This document shows, piece after piece, positions 47,980 to 61,900 of a stretch of 64,000 nucleotides of DNA (its first letter is position 1; the number at the start of each line of letters is the position of its first letter). The position numbers and the translations under genes were made by a program. Below the pieces are notes generated by a model that was not told the origin of the DNA, did not search any database, and worked only from the letters and a program-made list of their open reading frames with translations. The stretch comes from Spirodela intermedia (taxonomy: Eukaryota > Streptophyta > Magnoliopsida > Alismatales > Araceae), in assembly GCA_902729315.2 (NCBI GenBank), contig LR746276.1:2055169-2119168 (forward strand), read 5' to 3'.

Positions 47980-50200
47980 GCCCTCATATTTGAAAATAAT
48001 GTTGTGCTCACAATTAAAATATAAAAATTATTAGTGAAAATGGCTAAAGGGTTCCCATGTAGCTTCAAAGGTCAGTAGTCCCTTCCATTTAATCAATATT
48101 TCATGAACAAAATATTTGGGTGATAGTTTCTCATTTGTTTGTTGAGCCAACATATGGACGCAATATGATAGTAACCTCAAATATATGAAATCCCCAATGT
48201 TGAAGAATACTTCTCTTTTTTATGCTGATACTTGTATTTATTATGCTGATACTTCACATTATCTTGGACATGTCCTAGATGATCCTTTAGTTGTGTTAAC
48301 GCTTTATCTCTTTCTTGCAGTTGTTGTCCAATCTTTATCACTGGTGCATGTTGGTGTTCAAAGTGCATTAATGGTGGGGGATTTTGACCATACATGATAT
48401 GAAAATGAGTGGTTTTAGTAGCAAAATGATATGTGGTATTATACCAATATTCGGATTGAGACCAGCTATAAAGGTGATATGAAGAAAAAAAATGAAGATA
48501 AGCTTCCAAACATTAATTTATAACTTCTATTAGACCATCTGTTTGGGGATGATATGTTGTGTTTTGATGAAGTTTAGTGCCTTGTAATTTAACTAATCTC
48601 ATCTAGAAATGGTTGAGGAAGATGCAATTACGATTTGAATAATTGTGAGTGGAAATTCATGTTGTCTAGTGATATAGTAAAAACAAATCTTGGCTACATC
48701 TATAGTGGTGTAGGGATACTTTAAAAGGGAGAAATGAGTGACCTTGTTCAGCTTGTCAATGACCAAGATTACCATGAAGTAAGTTGATGGTGGCAATCCT
48801 TCAATAATGTCCATGAAAATTGAATATCAAATTTGTGTTGGAATAAGAAGTGGTTGAAAAGACCCATTGCACCAATGCCATATAGTTGTGTTGCTAAGTG
48901 AGAGAATTATCCACATTTTTTAAATTATCTCATTTCAAGCAAGTCAATAAATTTTAGAATGAAGGCATTTATAAGTGCACTATCATGATATTCAAGTAAT
49001 AATTAAAAAATAAGTGAGGAGCCTTTCAATAGAAAGATACATCTTTGTAGAATAAAATTCCACCTTGTTTTGGATAATTTGGTCATACATGATGATGATG
49101 TTCTAGATTCTGGATAATTTACAATATAAATGGGTGACTTTGTTACATATCCTCTAATTGTTCTAAGGAGATAAGGGGACATGTTGAAAACACTTCCAAA
49201 TCAAATACTTGTGGAACTTGAGAGAGAGCATGTTCCACCTTATTCTCACTTCCTGATTTAAACTTAATTTTTAACTAATAACCTAGTACTTTGATGAGCC
49301 AATATTGTATTCATAGGTGATTTGACATTGTACCAACAAAAAATTCAGATTGTGTTGGTCAATGTAGATGATGAAGGGAGTCCCAATAAGATGTGCCACC
49401 ACTTTTGCACCGAGAGAATAATGGCCGTGGTTCCCATTCATATACAAGTCTTAGTTGGTGTTACGATGATAGTGTTTGGCTGAAGTAAGCAATAGGTGTC
49501 ACCCTTACATTAAAACTGACCCCAACCCATATCCAAAAGCATCGGATTTAAGCTCAAATGGAATCATAAGATCAAGAAGAACTAAAATCAAAGTTTTAGT
49601 GAGAGCTTATTTGAGATTGTTGAATGTTGAGGTGGCCTCAATGGTCTAGTTCTCCCATAATTTTTGATGAAGCAATGATAATAACAAGTGAAGCATAGAA
49701 ACCCTCAGGATTCTTTGATAGTAAATGGAATCAGTCAATTCTATATGGCATTGAACTTGGAGTGGTCTACTACTATGACTTCTGCATAAATGATGTCCCA
49801 AATAATCCATTGAAGTCATGACAAATTGACATTTTTCTATATTTATGTATAGTTAGTACTTGTAAGATTTCTAAAACTTAATGAAGATGGACTTGGTGGG
49901 ATATATCATTTTAGCTATAGATGAGGACATTATCAAAGAAAATTGAGGACAAATTGTCATAAGAAGTTAGAGAAAATCTTGTTCATGAGAGGGAGTAAAA
50001 GCCTGCTAGGGCATTAGTTAATCTAAAAGGCATAACTAGAAATTCATAATGTCCTTGATGAGTATAAAAACTAGTCTTCAAAATGTCTTCGTCCTTCATA
50101 TGTATCTAATGATAACTAGATTTAAGATCCAATTTGGAAAAAAATAAAAACCCCATGAAATTCATCAAGCAACCCATCATAAGGGAATTGAAAATTGATT
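47980..50200 (-). mobile_element. Decayed Ty3/gypsy pol fragment with chromodomain
   Basis: Read on the minus strand, the order is reverse transcriptase (about 50130-49880, SKLDLKSSYH and [10 protein letters not shown]), RNase H (about 49590-49470, PFELKSDAFGYGLGSVLM), integrase core (about 48820-48180, MDIIEGLPPS and EYWYNTTYHFATKT) and a chromodomain (about 48100-48030, EILIKWKGLLTFEATWE). Stops and frameshifts are scattered throughout. Gag, protease and LTRs were not found. It differs from the better preserved element at 4018-9335 and is an independent, older insertion. Confidence 0.85.
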
Positions 50201-51599
50201 AAGGATAGTTACTTAATAAGTTTTTATTATCATGAGTTAATAATAAATGAATAATCTATTTTAAGCCTTAAGTTATGATAAATATTCTTATATTTATGTT
50301 AAATTAATAAAAATGTTTGTATTTGATTAATATGATTTTTTGGCTAATTATGTGGATTCTATATAATTTTTATAATCATATGTTTGAAATAAATAAATAA
50401 ATAAAATATTAAAAAAGGTAAGACCCCGATGGCTAGACAAGCCTACACATGGGTTAGATGTGTAGTTAGGGGACCCATTGGCCAGTCATACTCACATGTG
50501 GGTTGGGAGCACAATTGGGTAGAGCCATGAGTCGAAGGCTCAAGTGGCTATAGACTAGTCATTAGGGCATGTTTGTCACTCCCATTCCATGTGCCTTGAT
50601 AGGTGTGGGACAAGGAGTGGATTGTACACCTATGAGGGAGAGTATGTTGAAGATGAAAATATGCATTGATATATATCTATCTTAAAAATCGAGAAACAAC
50701 TGATGTGGGACTAAGCTCAAGTCAATGTTTGGTGTATTTTAAATATTTTTGTATATTAAAAATACCCCTAACTCATAAGAAGAAAACACCTCTATGATAT
50801 TACTTGGTAAGAGTATGTAGGTAATTTATATTTCTCTCTCTCTCTCTCAATTGAGCGATTGATGAGGGTTGGAATCACACTAAAGCCAAAATTCATATTT
50901 TTATCTAATCAAATCATGATTTTTTAACAAAAAAATCAATAATATTTACAACAATCAATAATTTTCAAATACATCATTAACAATCTAGCTATTGAAATCA
51001 CTTCATCATCAATGGTAATTTCATCAATGATATTTGCAGATCATCATTAACAACTGACCAAAGATTGCAAATACAAAAATTATGAATCTTTGAGGAAATA
51101 ACCTCCAATTGATTGATGAATGAGCTGTCATTGAGAAGAGAACAATCTATCATGAGACGTGTTGCCACCTCCTCAAAGTATATTAGATGTAATGAAGAAT
51201 TTTTTTTTATTATAGAGAACTGAGGATGAAACTTCTTAAGACATACTCCACCTCCATCAAGTTTATCTCCACTAGGTGATAGTCACTAGAGATATAAAAG
51301 TTATTGAATTTTTATTCCACCATGTGATAGCCATTAAAGATGATTCATTAGTCCATTTCATTAATTTTTAGACTTCACAAGAAGATCTAGAGATTATCCA
51401 TATTGTTCGTGTCCAAGAAAAATCTGAGCCTGTAGACATTGCACGACAATCCTCATGAATACTTAAAATTTCATTGATCATCACCATAATGCTAGAACTC
51501 TATCTTTCTTGTTTTAAACTTAATTCTTATTTAAATCAATGAGATTTTATGCGATTTCAAATTTTGAAAATCTTCTTTGATTATGAAAGATGTGTTCCA
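50201..51599. other. AT-rich spacer with LTR-like sequence
   Basis: A less AT-rich block at 50415-50720 has imperfect internal similarity (ACATGGGTTAG and ACATGTGGGTTGG segments). On the minus strand it carries AGTCCCACATC followed about 30 bases later by a TATATATC stretch. This arrangement is common in plant LTR and snRNA-like promoters. It may be an LTR remnant. The rest shows no gene. Confidence 0.35.
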
Positions 51600-53560
51600 A
51601 AAATGTGTGATCTTTGTTACTTTATTTATAGCTAATGCCAATTATAAGTCTCAAAAATTTGTCAAATAATGTGTTAAATGATTTTTTGAGTTTGTATAAT
51701 ATTCATATAGGTATCTTCCTCTAAATCTTCATTTTTAACATCAAATTATTATAGATCATCTATACTACATTACTATCGCAATTCCTTTATATGTTTGAGT
51801 ATATCATTTCATGACCAACTACATCTTGTTTGAGCATCTTATATATATCTAATTTCATCTAATATTTTTATTTTCTTTTAATAACAACATTAGTTTTTTT
51901 TTTCCTAATGCATTCATCTCCTTATTAATTCTTTGTTTCCATTCCTCTTTGAATAGATCTTTGAACAATATGAATGAGATTGTAATCGTATCTAGGGCCA
52001 TTAGAAAGTTTTTATAAGATAGTAAAAGTCACTTATATGATAGGAAGTTTGAAAGGGGGCATAATGATTTTGTTTCACACTCCCTTATCTAAGAACAATA
52101 GGAAATTCTTCATCATTATTATAAAGTAGAAACTCACTTATGATTATGGGAGAAGATGAAGGTGGTGTTTCATTATTCTTGTCATTGTGTCAACAATGTT
52201 TATAAAATTATCTAGATTAAGGGATTTTCCCCATTTCCAATAGTATGCTTTGGCATATCTTATCGATTGGAGGTCCATATCAAAGGAGGAAGATAAGTCT
52301 CTACTCTCAAGGAGAAGTAAAAATGTTCCTAATTTGTCTTTATCATTATTATCATGGTCTAGACTTAAATCTATAGTATAAAGAATTTCAAAATGAGATT
52401 AATGCTCATTAAAGGTTACATCCATTGTGCCCATGAACTTTTTTATAGAGGATGACAATGTTTACACATTTTTTTCACATTACAGTATCTAACAAATACA
52501 TATTTTACATGCCTTACTTTTTAATGACACAATTTGAGTTTAATCTAAAATTTCTCAAATATTAAGCAAGTTTTGGCATCTATCAGTTCATTTAAATTTA
52601 TGATGTCTATATTTAATTTATATAAGTTGTAGGCAACACTCTATTTGGGCTGACTAATAAATAAACATTGATCAATAATAAATTTTATGTAGATATTATT
52701 GTTACAAAATGGACTAATAATTATCAAATTATGCTTTTAGCTTTCAACTAATGTGCATCTTTAACTATAATTCTATCTAAATAATTAATATTTCCATACC
52801 CTTCAATTTATCAGCTCGAAATAAAACTTTTCCGCTATAAAATCTTTCAATAAAGACATCTGCTTCTATTTGGTCATGTGTCTTGAATAACCAAAGTTCA
52901 AGTGCTATTTATTAGTTGTCCACTAGAGATTCATTTGACACCAATTAAGTTTGAGTTTGGGAAACATAATCATTTGGATTTAGAAACTCTAAGATCTGAT
53001 TTATCAAATCAAATAATTTATTTGATGTATTCAGTACAATATGCCCAATCATTTATTTTCCATAGATAGGATTAAGTCCGAATCTTTATTTTCCTAGGGA
53101 GTTCATTTGTTTCCCTATAAAAATATTTAATTTCCATTGACTGCCTCACATTTTTAAGTATGCAAACTCAAGATTAAAGTATTTTTCCTTTTATAGAAAA
53201 TCATTTTCTCTAGGTACATGATATTCACCCATTAATCATTGATTTTAAGGATTTAAAAGTTAATTCTTTATGTGAATCAACTATCTCTTCATCCCTCTCA
53301 TTTCAGCTCTTTCTAGTTATAATGTGATGATAATTCATCAATAGTAGATAAAAGATTTTTACTTTAATTCTAAATCTATTCCATTTTTCTGCTGATCTAT
53401 TCTAGTGTAAGACATACATACATACTCTTTATCAAAATTCACTTAATCTTCACTCTTAATCACTACTAATGTTATTGGTTTTCTATTTTACTATCTTTTT
53501 TTTCATCTTAGGACAATGCCTTTTAGTGTCCAGCTCTGTTAGACTCATACTTGACATCTT
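51600..53560 (-). mobile_element. Decayed Ty1/copia gag-pol relic
   Basis: On the minus strand a broken zinc knuckle (RAGH followed, after a frameshift, by KRHCPKM) lies near 53540-53500. A protease-to-GAG-pre-integrase region with FKTHDQ and GKVLFRAD..GYGNI lies near 52910-52790. Reverse transcriptase traces KEEWKQRINKEMNAL (about 51960-51915) and FDVKNEDLEEDTYMNI (about 51745-51695) come last. Gag, protease, then reverse transcriptase in this order, with these motifs, indicates Ty1/copia. Stops and frameshifts are frequent, and ends and LTRs could not be placed. Confidence 0.75.
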
Positions 53561-56500
53561 CTTCTATATTAAAGGTGGTAGATGATTTTGGTTTTCTTCT
53601 AATGAGTGATCTTGATTTTCATCTTCATTTATCATTGAATATCCTTTTAAATACTCTTTTTAATTTTCTTGGATAAAAATACTATATCATCTTTTGTGTT
53701 GTTTCTTGAACCTAAATAATTCTTATTTGAATTACTTACAATACTGTTTTTCTTTTCTTCTTATTTGTCTAACTTCAAAGATTATATATGATCTCTAATT
53801 AGAAAATTGATTAGGCATCTTTCTTAACTGTTGACCTCTGACCCAAATCACAACTGGTTAAAAATATATCTTTGAAGCATAATATGAAAGATAAATATTT
53901 ATTCATTGAACTTCATATCTATTGGTGATTATCTATTTCCATAAGATTCTCATATGCTCCAAAAATTTAAGTATGATAAAATTGTTTAATACAACTATTA
54001 GAATGGATCTGAAGGCACAATCTCGATTTAAAATCTTTTAATCAATATTTCAGTTGAATTTAAAAATGAGATGAACGTAGAAAGAGAAATATGGTGAATT
54101 ACTTCGTTTATTATGAAGTGTACTGATCATAGAATGCAATATAAAAATTATGGAAACTTAACTAGATCATGCAAAAAGGTCTGAATAGCTGCACAATAAT
54201 TAAGTTATGTTTGAAAGTTTTAGTTAAGGGTCTTTACTCACATAAACCTCACAATATTATTTTTAGGTATATCTAGTTGTCAAGGTAATATGATTTTTTT
54301 TTTCCACTCAATCAATTCTAGATAATTTTTCATGAACTTTTTTTAACATATCACTAGCAAAACGTTAAATTTCACATACCCTGACTTTTTTTGCACATCT
54401 TAATTTCTTTCTTATGAAATTAAACTCATGTATGAGAAATTATTTGGTAAAAAGTTTAGCCAAAAAAATTGCAATGATGATATTGGTTAAAATGATGTTT
54501 AATATGATTAGATCTAGAGAAAATAATAGTAATCTTTGCTAAATTAATACACAAGTGATACAACTTAGAGCTTGGATCTGGTCTATAGAAATTCCATGGC
54601 CTTATAGTTGGGACTTAAACCCGTATGATTTATAGATAAAAAAATTAAGGAGCTACATATTTTATTAATGACTACTTATTTAATAGATGACTAAGTCACT
54701 AGACATGCTCGAAGAAAAATAATTCTTGCACATTTCTTAAAATGTGACATTTTGTATGTACCTTCTCAAACTTTGTTGATGTGACTTTTTTATTTTTATT
54801 TTTCTCAATTTCAGTCAATTCTACTTGTTGACAAATAATGTGCACTTGTCATTGTGTTTAAATGGCTATTATCTAATAATATTTATAACTAAGACTTAAT
54901 AAAATATTATTTTATATGTAAGTCTCAGGTAGAACATAAGAAGATTGATTAATCTGTCATGAAAAACTAATTTAGTTTATATAGAGAGAGATTTTAATAT
55001 TTTATCATTATTGAATAGAAATAATAAAATAGAAGGGTGAGGTGAGAAAAAGAAGGGGAGTAGAAACAGGAAGGAAGAAAAGAGAGAGAGAAGGGAGAGA
55101 GAGAGAGAGATTGATGAAGAGAGAGAGAGATCAATGGAGAAGAGAGAAGATGATAATAAAGAAAGAGAGAAACACAATTAAGCCGTTTTCACACAGACCA
55201 TGATTGTTGGATGAATGTGTGCTTGAGAATTCACACACATGACATAAGGTCAGTCATGAATGTCTCCACCTTATTTTAATAGTTCAATGCTTATAAATCA
55301 GCATTTAATCTCATTAATTTAACATTTTAAAATAAAAATATAATTATTATTTGTAGAATGTTGGGAACATGAATATGTTAAAATTTGACTACGTAATCAA
55401 TAGAAGACAAGTTTGACATAATCTTAGTTTGGTCTCAAATGAGTTTTAAAGGATTTTAAAAAGGAATAGAGATCATTCATCAAGTTTTGAATTAGTTATA
55501 TTCATTTCAATCGAAAGATATATGAAACGAAAATAATTACCATAAAATATAAATAAATATTGAAAGCATGTAAATAAATAATAAAAATAGAAAATAAATT
55601 ATTATTCAAATTTAACTTGTTCTTGGGCAACTAAAGATACTAATGTGGCAGCTTAGTTTTGTCTAGATGTGTCACACTATGTTAGAAGTATCATCCGAAA
55701 ATACTATGCCACTTGTTAGAGAAATCTATCGAAAAGTGGGGGTCAACCATGCTGTCCATGTGATTTGATAGAGAAGTGAAGAGCTAACCACTTGCTTGAG
55801 ACCTTGAGTGTAGTTGGGAGAGGATGGAATGAGCATGCCAATTGTCGAAGGCATTGATTATGTGAAGGGAAAGAAGAGCGGATTTTGTATTCGCAATTGT
55901 CATCCAGATTTATAAATAATCGATCATGTCTATTTTGCTAGACAATAATCAATTTTTGTCTTTATATCTCTAATGGTGATACATGTTAGAACTTAAGTTC
56001 TTAGTATCATGGCACTTTGCAAGCTCCTAAATCAGATGTACTTAGTCACATGCCACTAAGTGACACCAGATTAACTTGCCATGAACTGTTACTGATTGAG
56101 AACTTAAGTCCTTGGTACTGTAGTACTTTGCTAGCCATCAGATCATCGTTTATGGTCACATGTGTGTTGAGTGACGTCAAATTCGCAAACTACCAATGGA
56201 TTGCTTTATGCTTCGAGTATCGTGATAGTTTGTCAGTTGCAAGATCTAGCTTATCTAGTACTATGGCCGACTAAGCATTGCCAGATCACATTGTGCTCTA
56301 GATGGCTGCCCTAAAACACATGAGAAAATTTAGTCCCACATTAGAATTATTTCAATGATTGAACAATGTTACAATCTTTCAATAGAGATCTCTTCTCTTG
56401 AAATAAAATAATACATAAGACCATCTTAGGAGAAAGTAAAAAAGTAGTATGCCCTCGCACACACACATGTGCACAATATTCCTTGCTCCACAATTGGTTG

Positions 56501-57398
56501 GCCACTAAGACGTGGCAAGAGAGTGACACACACATGCGTGAAGCAAGTCCTTCATCACTCAAGCCTATCTCATAGCTCCCCTAGGTCTAGGTCTACTCAC
56601 TCGAGAGCAACACGCCTTCGAGTCAGTAGGCATTGATATTTTTATATTTTATTCTTTTATTTTATAATAATAAAAAATATATTAAATCTTTGAACCTCTA
56701 ACTTTAAATATTAATAATATATTCATATATTTATCTTGCAAGTTAACACATGAAAATAAAATAATAAAACTAGTTAAAACATAAAAAACGAATTTTAGTA
56801 ATAGATATATCCTTCAAATCTATTATTAATAAATTTACATCATCTCTAATTCTATGCTCATAAGGGTTTTTTTGAAATTTTACATGAGCTGGTTCTTCAA
56901 CAAGCTAGTATAGTATGATACATTTGCCTTTAAATGATCTTATTACCAAAGAAAATTTACCTAAGAGCCATAGATCAGCATTTCTGTTGGTCTATCTTGA
57001 ATGATATTTCAAAAATAAAACTATCATACATGCCGTAAAATATATTTTTATTAAAGACGACTTTATTGTCTCTTTAGTTTTATCCTTTTGTGATTTAATC
57101 ATTATCAATTTTCTTTCTATTTTTGTAAAATTTAGGTCAACAAATTGGATCAAATACGTTTAAAATAGGGGGGGATTAGTCCGCCCGATTTCGTGGAATG
57201 TGTATACAAATGGAATATTGACCATTATGATGTCTTCTATTCTAGAGAGAGAACCAGATGATGAGAACCATTAATGGATACAAGTTCAGGAGGAGATGTA
57301 TGGATTCTTTTCCCGTAATTAGTCGATGAAGCACTTAGACCGATCCAAAGAGCACAGAAGGAGAATCTGAAGGATCTCCTCTACCGTTAATCTGGCGA
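53561..57398. other. AT-rich gene-free region with probable repeat debris
   Basis: No coding exon or RNA gene was recognised. It includes a purine-rich GA block at 55030-55170. At 56320-56640 there is an LTR-like stretch with TAGTCCCACATTAG and CTCGAGAGC-type sequence. The left part may be upstream gag of the copia relic. The last 200 bases should contain the 3' UTR of the phytocyanin gene. Confidence 0.4.
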
Positions 57399-57813
57399 TC
57401 AGAGGCCGACGACCAGCGCCCCCGAGAGGAGCGCCACGACTGCGGGCAGCCGAGAAATGGCGGCGCCTGAAGCGCTGCCGCCGACGTTGAATTCTGGAAA
57501 GTTCCCGCCGTCCTGGGGGGGGACTGGCGCCGCTGCCGGCGGGTCGTCGGCACCGACTTGGACGTGCAACCTCATTCCCCCGAAGCAGAGGAAAGGCAAG
57601 GGGCAGATGAAGTACTTGTGGCCCGTTGTCGTGATGGTGATCTCTGTGCTTCCTCCGTTTCCCGTCTGGATGGCGTTGGCGGTGCTGCAGTTGTAGAAGC
57701 CCTCCATGTTCACCTCCGCCACGCTGTAGTACGACGAGTACTGGAAAGCTGCCGCTCATCTTTCGTCAGCTAGATAGATACATAGACTGACAGACAGATA
57801 GATAGATAGATAG

Positions 57814-57847
<34 letters not shown>

Positions 57848-58042
57848 GAAGTACTCACAGAGAACGTCGCCGATGGCGAAGGTCTTGTTGAGGGGCCACT
57901 TGTCGAGGTCGGCGCTGATGTCCCACCCGGCGCTGTCGCCGACGGTGTACGTGGTGGCGGCGGCGCCGCCGGGGAAGACGCAGAGAGCGGCGAGCGCGAG
58001 GGCGACGACAGGCCGAAGGGAGCACATTGCAGAAGGGCCCAT
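57399..58042 (-). CDS. Phytocyanin / early nodulin-like protein without copper histidines
   Basis: Two exons, 57859-58042 and 57399-57748, encode 177 residues. It begins with a signal peptide (MGPSAMCSLRPVVALALAAL), then a phytocyanin domain with TYTVGDSAGWD, FAIGDVLSFQYS, GFYNCST and HKYFICP. A short proline-alanine linker of arabinogalactan type (DDPPAAAPVPPQDGG) and a hydrophobic tail (AVVALLSGALVVGL) indicate a GPI anchor at the plasma membrane. In copper phytocyanins the ligands are two histidines, the cysteine of YFxC and Met or Gln. Here the usual HxV position reads YSV and the usual GHC position reads FLC, so both histidines are absent while the cysteines remain. It therefore resembles the non-copper early nodulin-like group, which act in cell-wall or signalling roles. 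The single intron is only 110 bp. Confidence 0.9.
57777..57843. repeat. GATA / GA microsatellite
   Basis: GATA-type units pass into about 25 bases of GA repeat. Together they fill most of the 110-bp phytocyanin intron. Confidence 0.85.
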
Positions 58043-58989
58043 GGGAAGCTTTACGGGCTGCGAGAGGATGCCCTACACTGAAATCTTATACGGTCGATGT
58101 GGCAGGTTTCAGTCGGAGAAGTAGATATCCTAACTCCGCTGCGCTATCTGATGAGGACGACCCATCTCACTTCTCAATTCTTCTGAAATATTCAATGTAA
58201 ACCCTAATGGAGATCTCCGCTGTAGGCCCGTTGCGGCGGTCGGTGGGGCTGGTCTCCACGTTAGTTTAGTTGGAGCAGCGGAAACTAAGAGCCGAAGGTT
58301 GCTAGTTCTACCTACGCCAATGGATTCGCTCGGAGGAGATGGTCTGGAATCTGGAGAAAGAAGCCAAAGGCCCACACGTTGGTCCTCCCCCTCCATTTTC
58401 TCACTCCGTTGACCTTCTCAACCGAGCTATTTATGACGTCATATGACTGAAATGCTCAATCAAGAAGGCCTTGCGACGGTATCGCCGACGTCGACCGTCT
58501 TGTAACGAAGCTCAGTTGCCGGAGTCCATCCTGCTGTTCTGGGAGAGGGAGAGAGGGAGGAAGAGAGAGAGTGGGGAATGACGTGAGTGATCTTCTAGGT
58601 CGACCCATCTAAGCTTGGACCAGACCCACTAAGGATTTAACCTAATTAATTTCCTTTCAATACAGGATTTTTGATGGGTAAGACAAGAAAATATTCGGCA
58701 ATTATAATTAATAACTAAGCTCTTCATAGGCTTTTACTACAGGAATTGATATGAACCCTTTGAGATATAATCAATCTCGATGTGAACATTGGTGTTCAAC
58801 TCTAGTTAATTTTAATTGTCAACCCAAAATATTTTTGGTGGCTTCCCTAAAACAAACTCAGCGAAATTGCCAAGAAAAATGAAGACAGACTATCGAGAGG
58901 GGCACATCTCCGCGAGCCTACTGGTGTATGAACCCAGCAAAGGTAGAAGAAAGATGAAAAATCAGAAGCCAGGGGTGAGATGATGGCCG
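58043..58989. other. Intergenic, promoter side of the phytocyanin gene
   Basis: This moderately GC-rich sequence lies upstream of the minus-strand phytocyanin gene. The part just left of 58990 should hold the 3' UTR of the coiled-coil gene. I see no further gene and no clear TATA box. Confidence 0.45.
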
Positions 58990-61900
58990 TCATCTTGTCC
59001 ATCTTCTTCTGCTCCTACGGCGTTCAATAAGCTCAGAGTTATTACCATGGCCTCTAGAGAATTTTTCGGGAGAAACTTTCAAGTCCTCCACGAGAATCTG
59101 GCGTAGCTTCTCATTCTCTTCAATCAGCTCGTCGATGGTCTTCTGGTGTTTCAGCAGCTGCATGTATAAAATATAAAAAAACAGAGAAGATCATTACATG
59201 AAAAAGCGCAAGAGTTAATTTATTCCACTGTTCCAACTTGAATGAGATAATCACTCTTCCAATTGTTCAAGAGCTAAACAAGATACGGAGAGTTAATTCA
59301 ATACAAATAGTGGCAAATTGAACGAGCTAATTATTCTGGCAAATATTCAAGAGCTATAATCTCGATATGGCAAGCTAAGTCAACCCAGATAGCCCCAAGA
59401 TTGAATGAGCTAATTGTTCTGACAATTATTTGAGGGAGATTATTCAACGAAAATACTCCCAAATTCGATATGAATGAGGTGATTATTTCAGAGCTAATCT
59501 CGACATGGAGAGCTGATTCAATCCACAAAGTCTCGAATTGAATGAGATAATTATCCCACCAACCATTTAATCCAAATACCCCCAACTTGAATGATATGAT
59601 TAAACCATGGAGTTATAAAAATGCGTGGGCCTACTGAAAAGGTTACTCATTGATTTGGAATTGGATGGGCCGATTCACTCATCATACTCTTAGTCAGCAC
59701 AAATATTTTCCATATTGCATCGGAAAATGATTTGAAATGGTGATAATCTTAGCAAAAGAAACGTATCAAGGGTGTGAGAAGCATATGATTCGTATACCAT
59801 CTTGCCACCACAAGTGACTGATTACTAATTTGTCAAAAGGAAAAACAAGAAGACCTAAACTGCCTCACCATTTGTAGGATATTATTTTCAGATCGCAATT
59901 TCCTGACCTACATAAAAATAAGAAACAAGAACAGGCGACGACGTCAAAGAAAGGCAAAGTTTGATACGAAGATCAGATAATATAAAATGCATTAGCCATG
60001 AACTTCTATGAAAATACACAAATTAGAAGGTTGAAATATTATTCATCATTTTAAAAGGTGAGGAAAATAGTTACGGGTTTAGAAAATTAAAGGAGATAAG
60101 CACCCTCTACTTTGAATACTTGTCCCTTGGATTCAAGGTCCAACAGCCAGAATGATCTTGAAAAACAAAAGAAGCAGGTTACTGGGTTCCACGAGAGCAT
60201 ACCACAACCAAAATAAGACCACATATTAAGTCAGTGATGTTTGTTTCCAAGGAAAAGCATATAATTTGCAGAAAAAGAGGCGTGTAAAAGGTGGATCTTC
60301 ACAAGCCCTTTTCAGCAATTACGTATTGACAAGTCTGGTAATCCTAAAACCCAAATCACATAAGTATATTCCATGTTTCTAAGAAGCTATGTTAGATCAA
60401 AGATTGGACAAAACACATAACTAAGCGGATACTGCGTTTTTTATAAAGAAAGCTTGTGCTTTTAGAGAAAAAATAGTTCGGAAAAAGTAGCTCCGTTTGC
60501 AAGCCCTTATCATGAGCAATGTGTTGACTGATCTTGGTGGAGTCTAAAACCTTAAAGAAAATAAAATCAGAGAAACCGATTCCATGATTCTAAAATGCCA
60601 TGTAAGATCAACACCAAGACGGCACTGAATTAAGTGGGCGGGTGCTATTCATTTCTGCGGAAAGGCAGCGTTTTAGAGGAAAGTATGAGCCACATTGGAA
60701 GCAGATTTTAGGAACCTTAACATCAATAACCTTACTCAAATCCTGGTGAATCAATCGTGCCAAAGCAAGATTTTCAGAAAGGATGGAGTTACTGTATCTG
60801 GAACATATTTGATGGCGCATATTAACTGAAATATTTGCACATACTAACCAAAACTCTTCCTTCATTTTGAATGAAACGGGTACACATTAGGGGTAAATAG
60901 ACTTGATAACACATGCTTGTGGTCGAATTACCAGTTCATCAATCTCTGCTTGCTCTTCTTCCTTGAAAATTGGACTCTGTAAGAAGCTGTTGATTACCCT
61001 TTCAGTGCGAGTTTCACTGGTCATTTCTGACGAACCTGCTTTCAGTTCCTGAGACCCACGAAACAAATTTAGGCTGGAACTTCTTTCACTTTCCTGGATA
61101 GAAGAGGGAATTTTTATTGGCTCAGTTGTAAATTGCAAGACATTTCCAATGGATGTTCCTGGGTTTCCATTGAAGCCTGGGCTTAGTGTGTCTGTGCTTT
61201 TTTGTTCGGATCCAGTGATGGAAGCTTGAAGAGCAGGTAGCCCAGGTATCGTTCCAAATTTTGTGAGGATCTTTCCAATTACTACCTGGAAGCATGAAGG
61301 TGAATCGTCAATGAACGTAGATTGAGGAGGGGAGCGGTAGAGAACATAAATTGGAACAAGAAACATACTCCAACAAATGACTGAAGTTTGTGAACCACTC
61401 CAGGCTTCAATGTAATTCCTGCCGCAACATAAGATCTATCTCCATGATCGTGCAAGAAAGAGAGGGAAGAGAGAGGAGAGAGAGATAGAATATTTGACTG
61501 AATTAGTGTAAATGAGCTTTTGTGAGGTGCCCATAAACTCAAGACGTTATGTACCTCAGCTTTAGTATTGGATATAGGTTCACTTTTCTTGAGAAACAAA
61601 TTATTATTATAATTTCGTGCCCAATCAGATACAAAATATTTTATATCCTTCTCAAAAAATTAAAGAGCAGAGGAAAATTGCACTTCAGATTGACTGATAT
61701 TTATCTTATGAGCAGGAGAGAAGACCATAGTTACCATAGTGCGATCTCATCAAATAACTACGAAGACTTGGGCTAATTTCCTTTTTATATAACACTAAAA
61801 ATCGGATATACATACAGAGACTTTAAACAAACATGATTTGGATGAACAACCAATTATAGGATGAAATTTCGAAAGTAATCTAATAACAGTTGCCAGACAT

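Noticed and set aside
60110-60175. Possible extra exon of the coiled-coil gene (LLDLESKGQVFK reading)
   Set aside because: No acceptor gives the phase 0 needed between the neighbouring exons. The direct join from IDEL to VRKLRSEN is clean.
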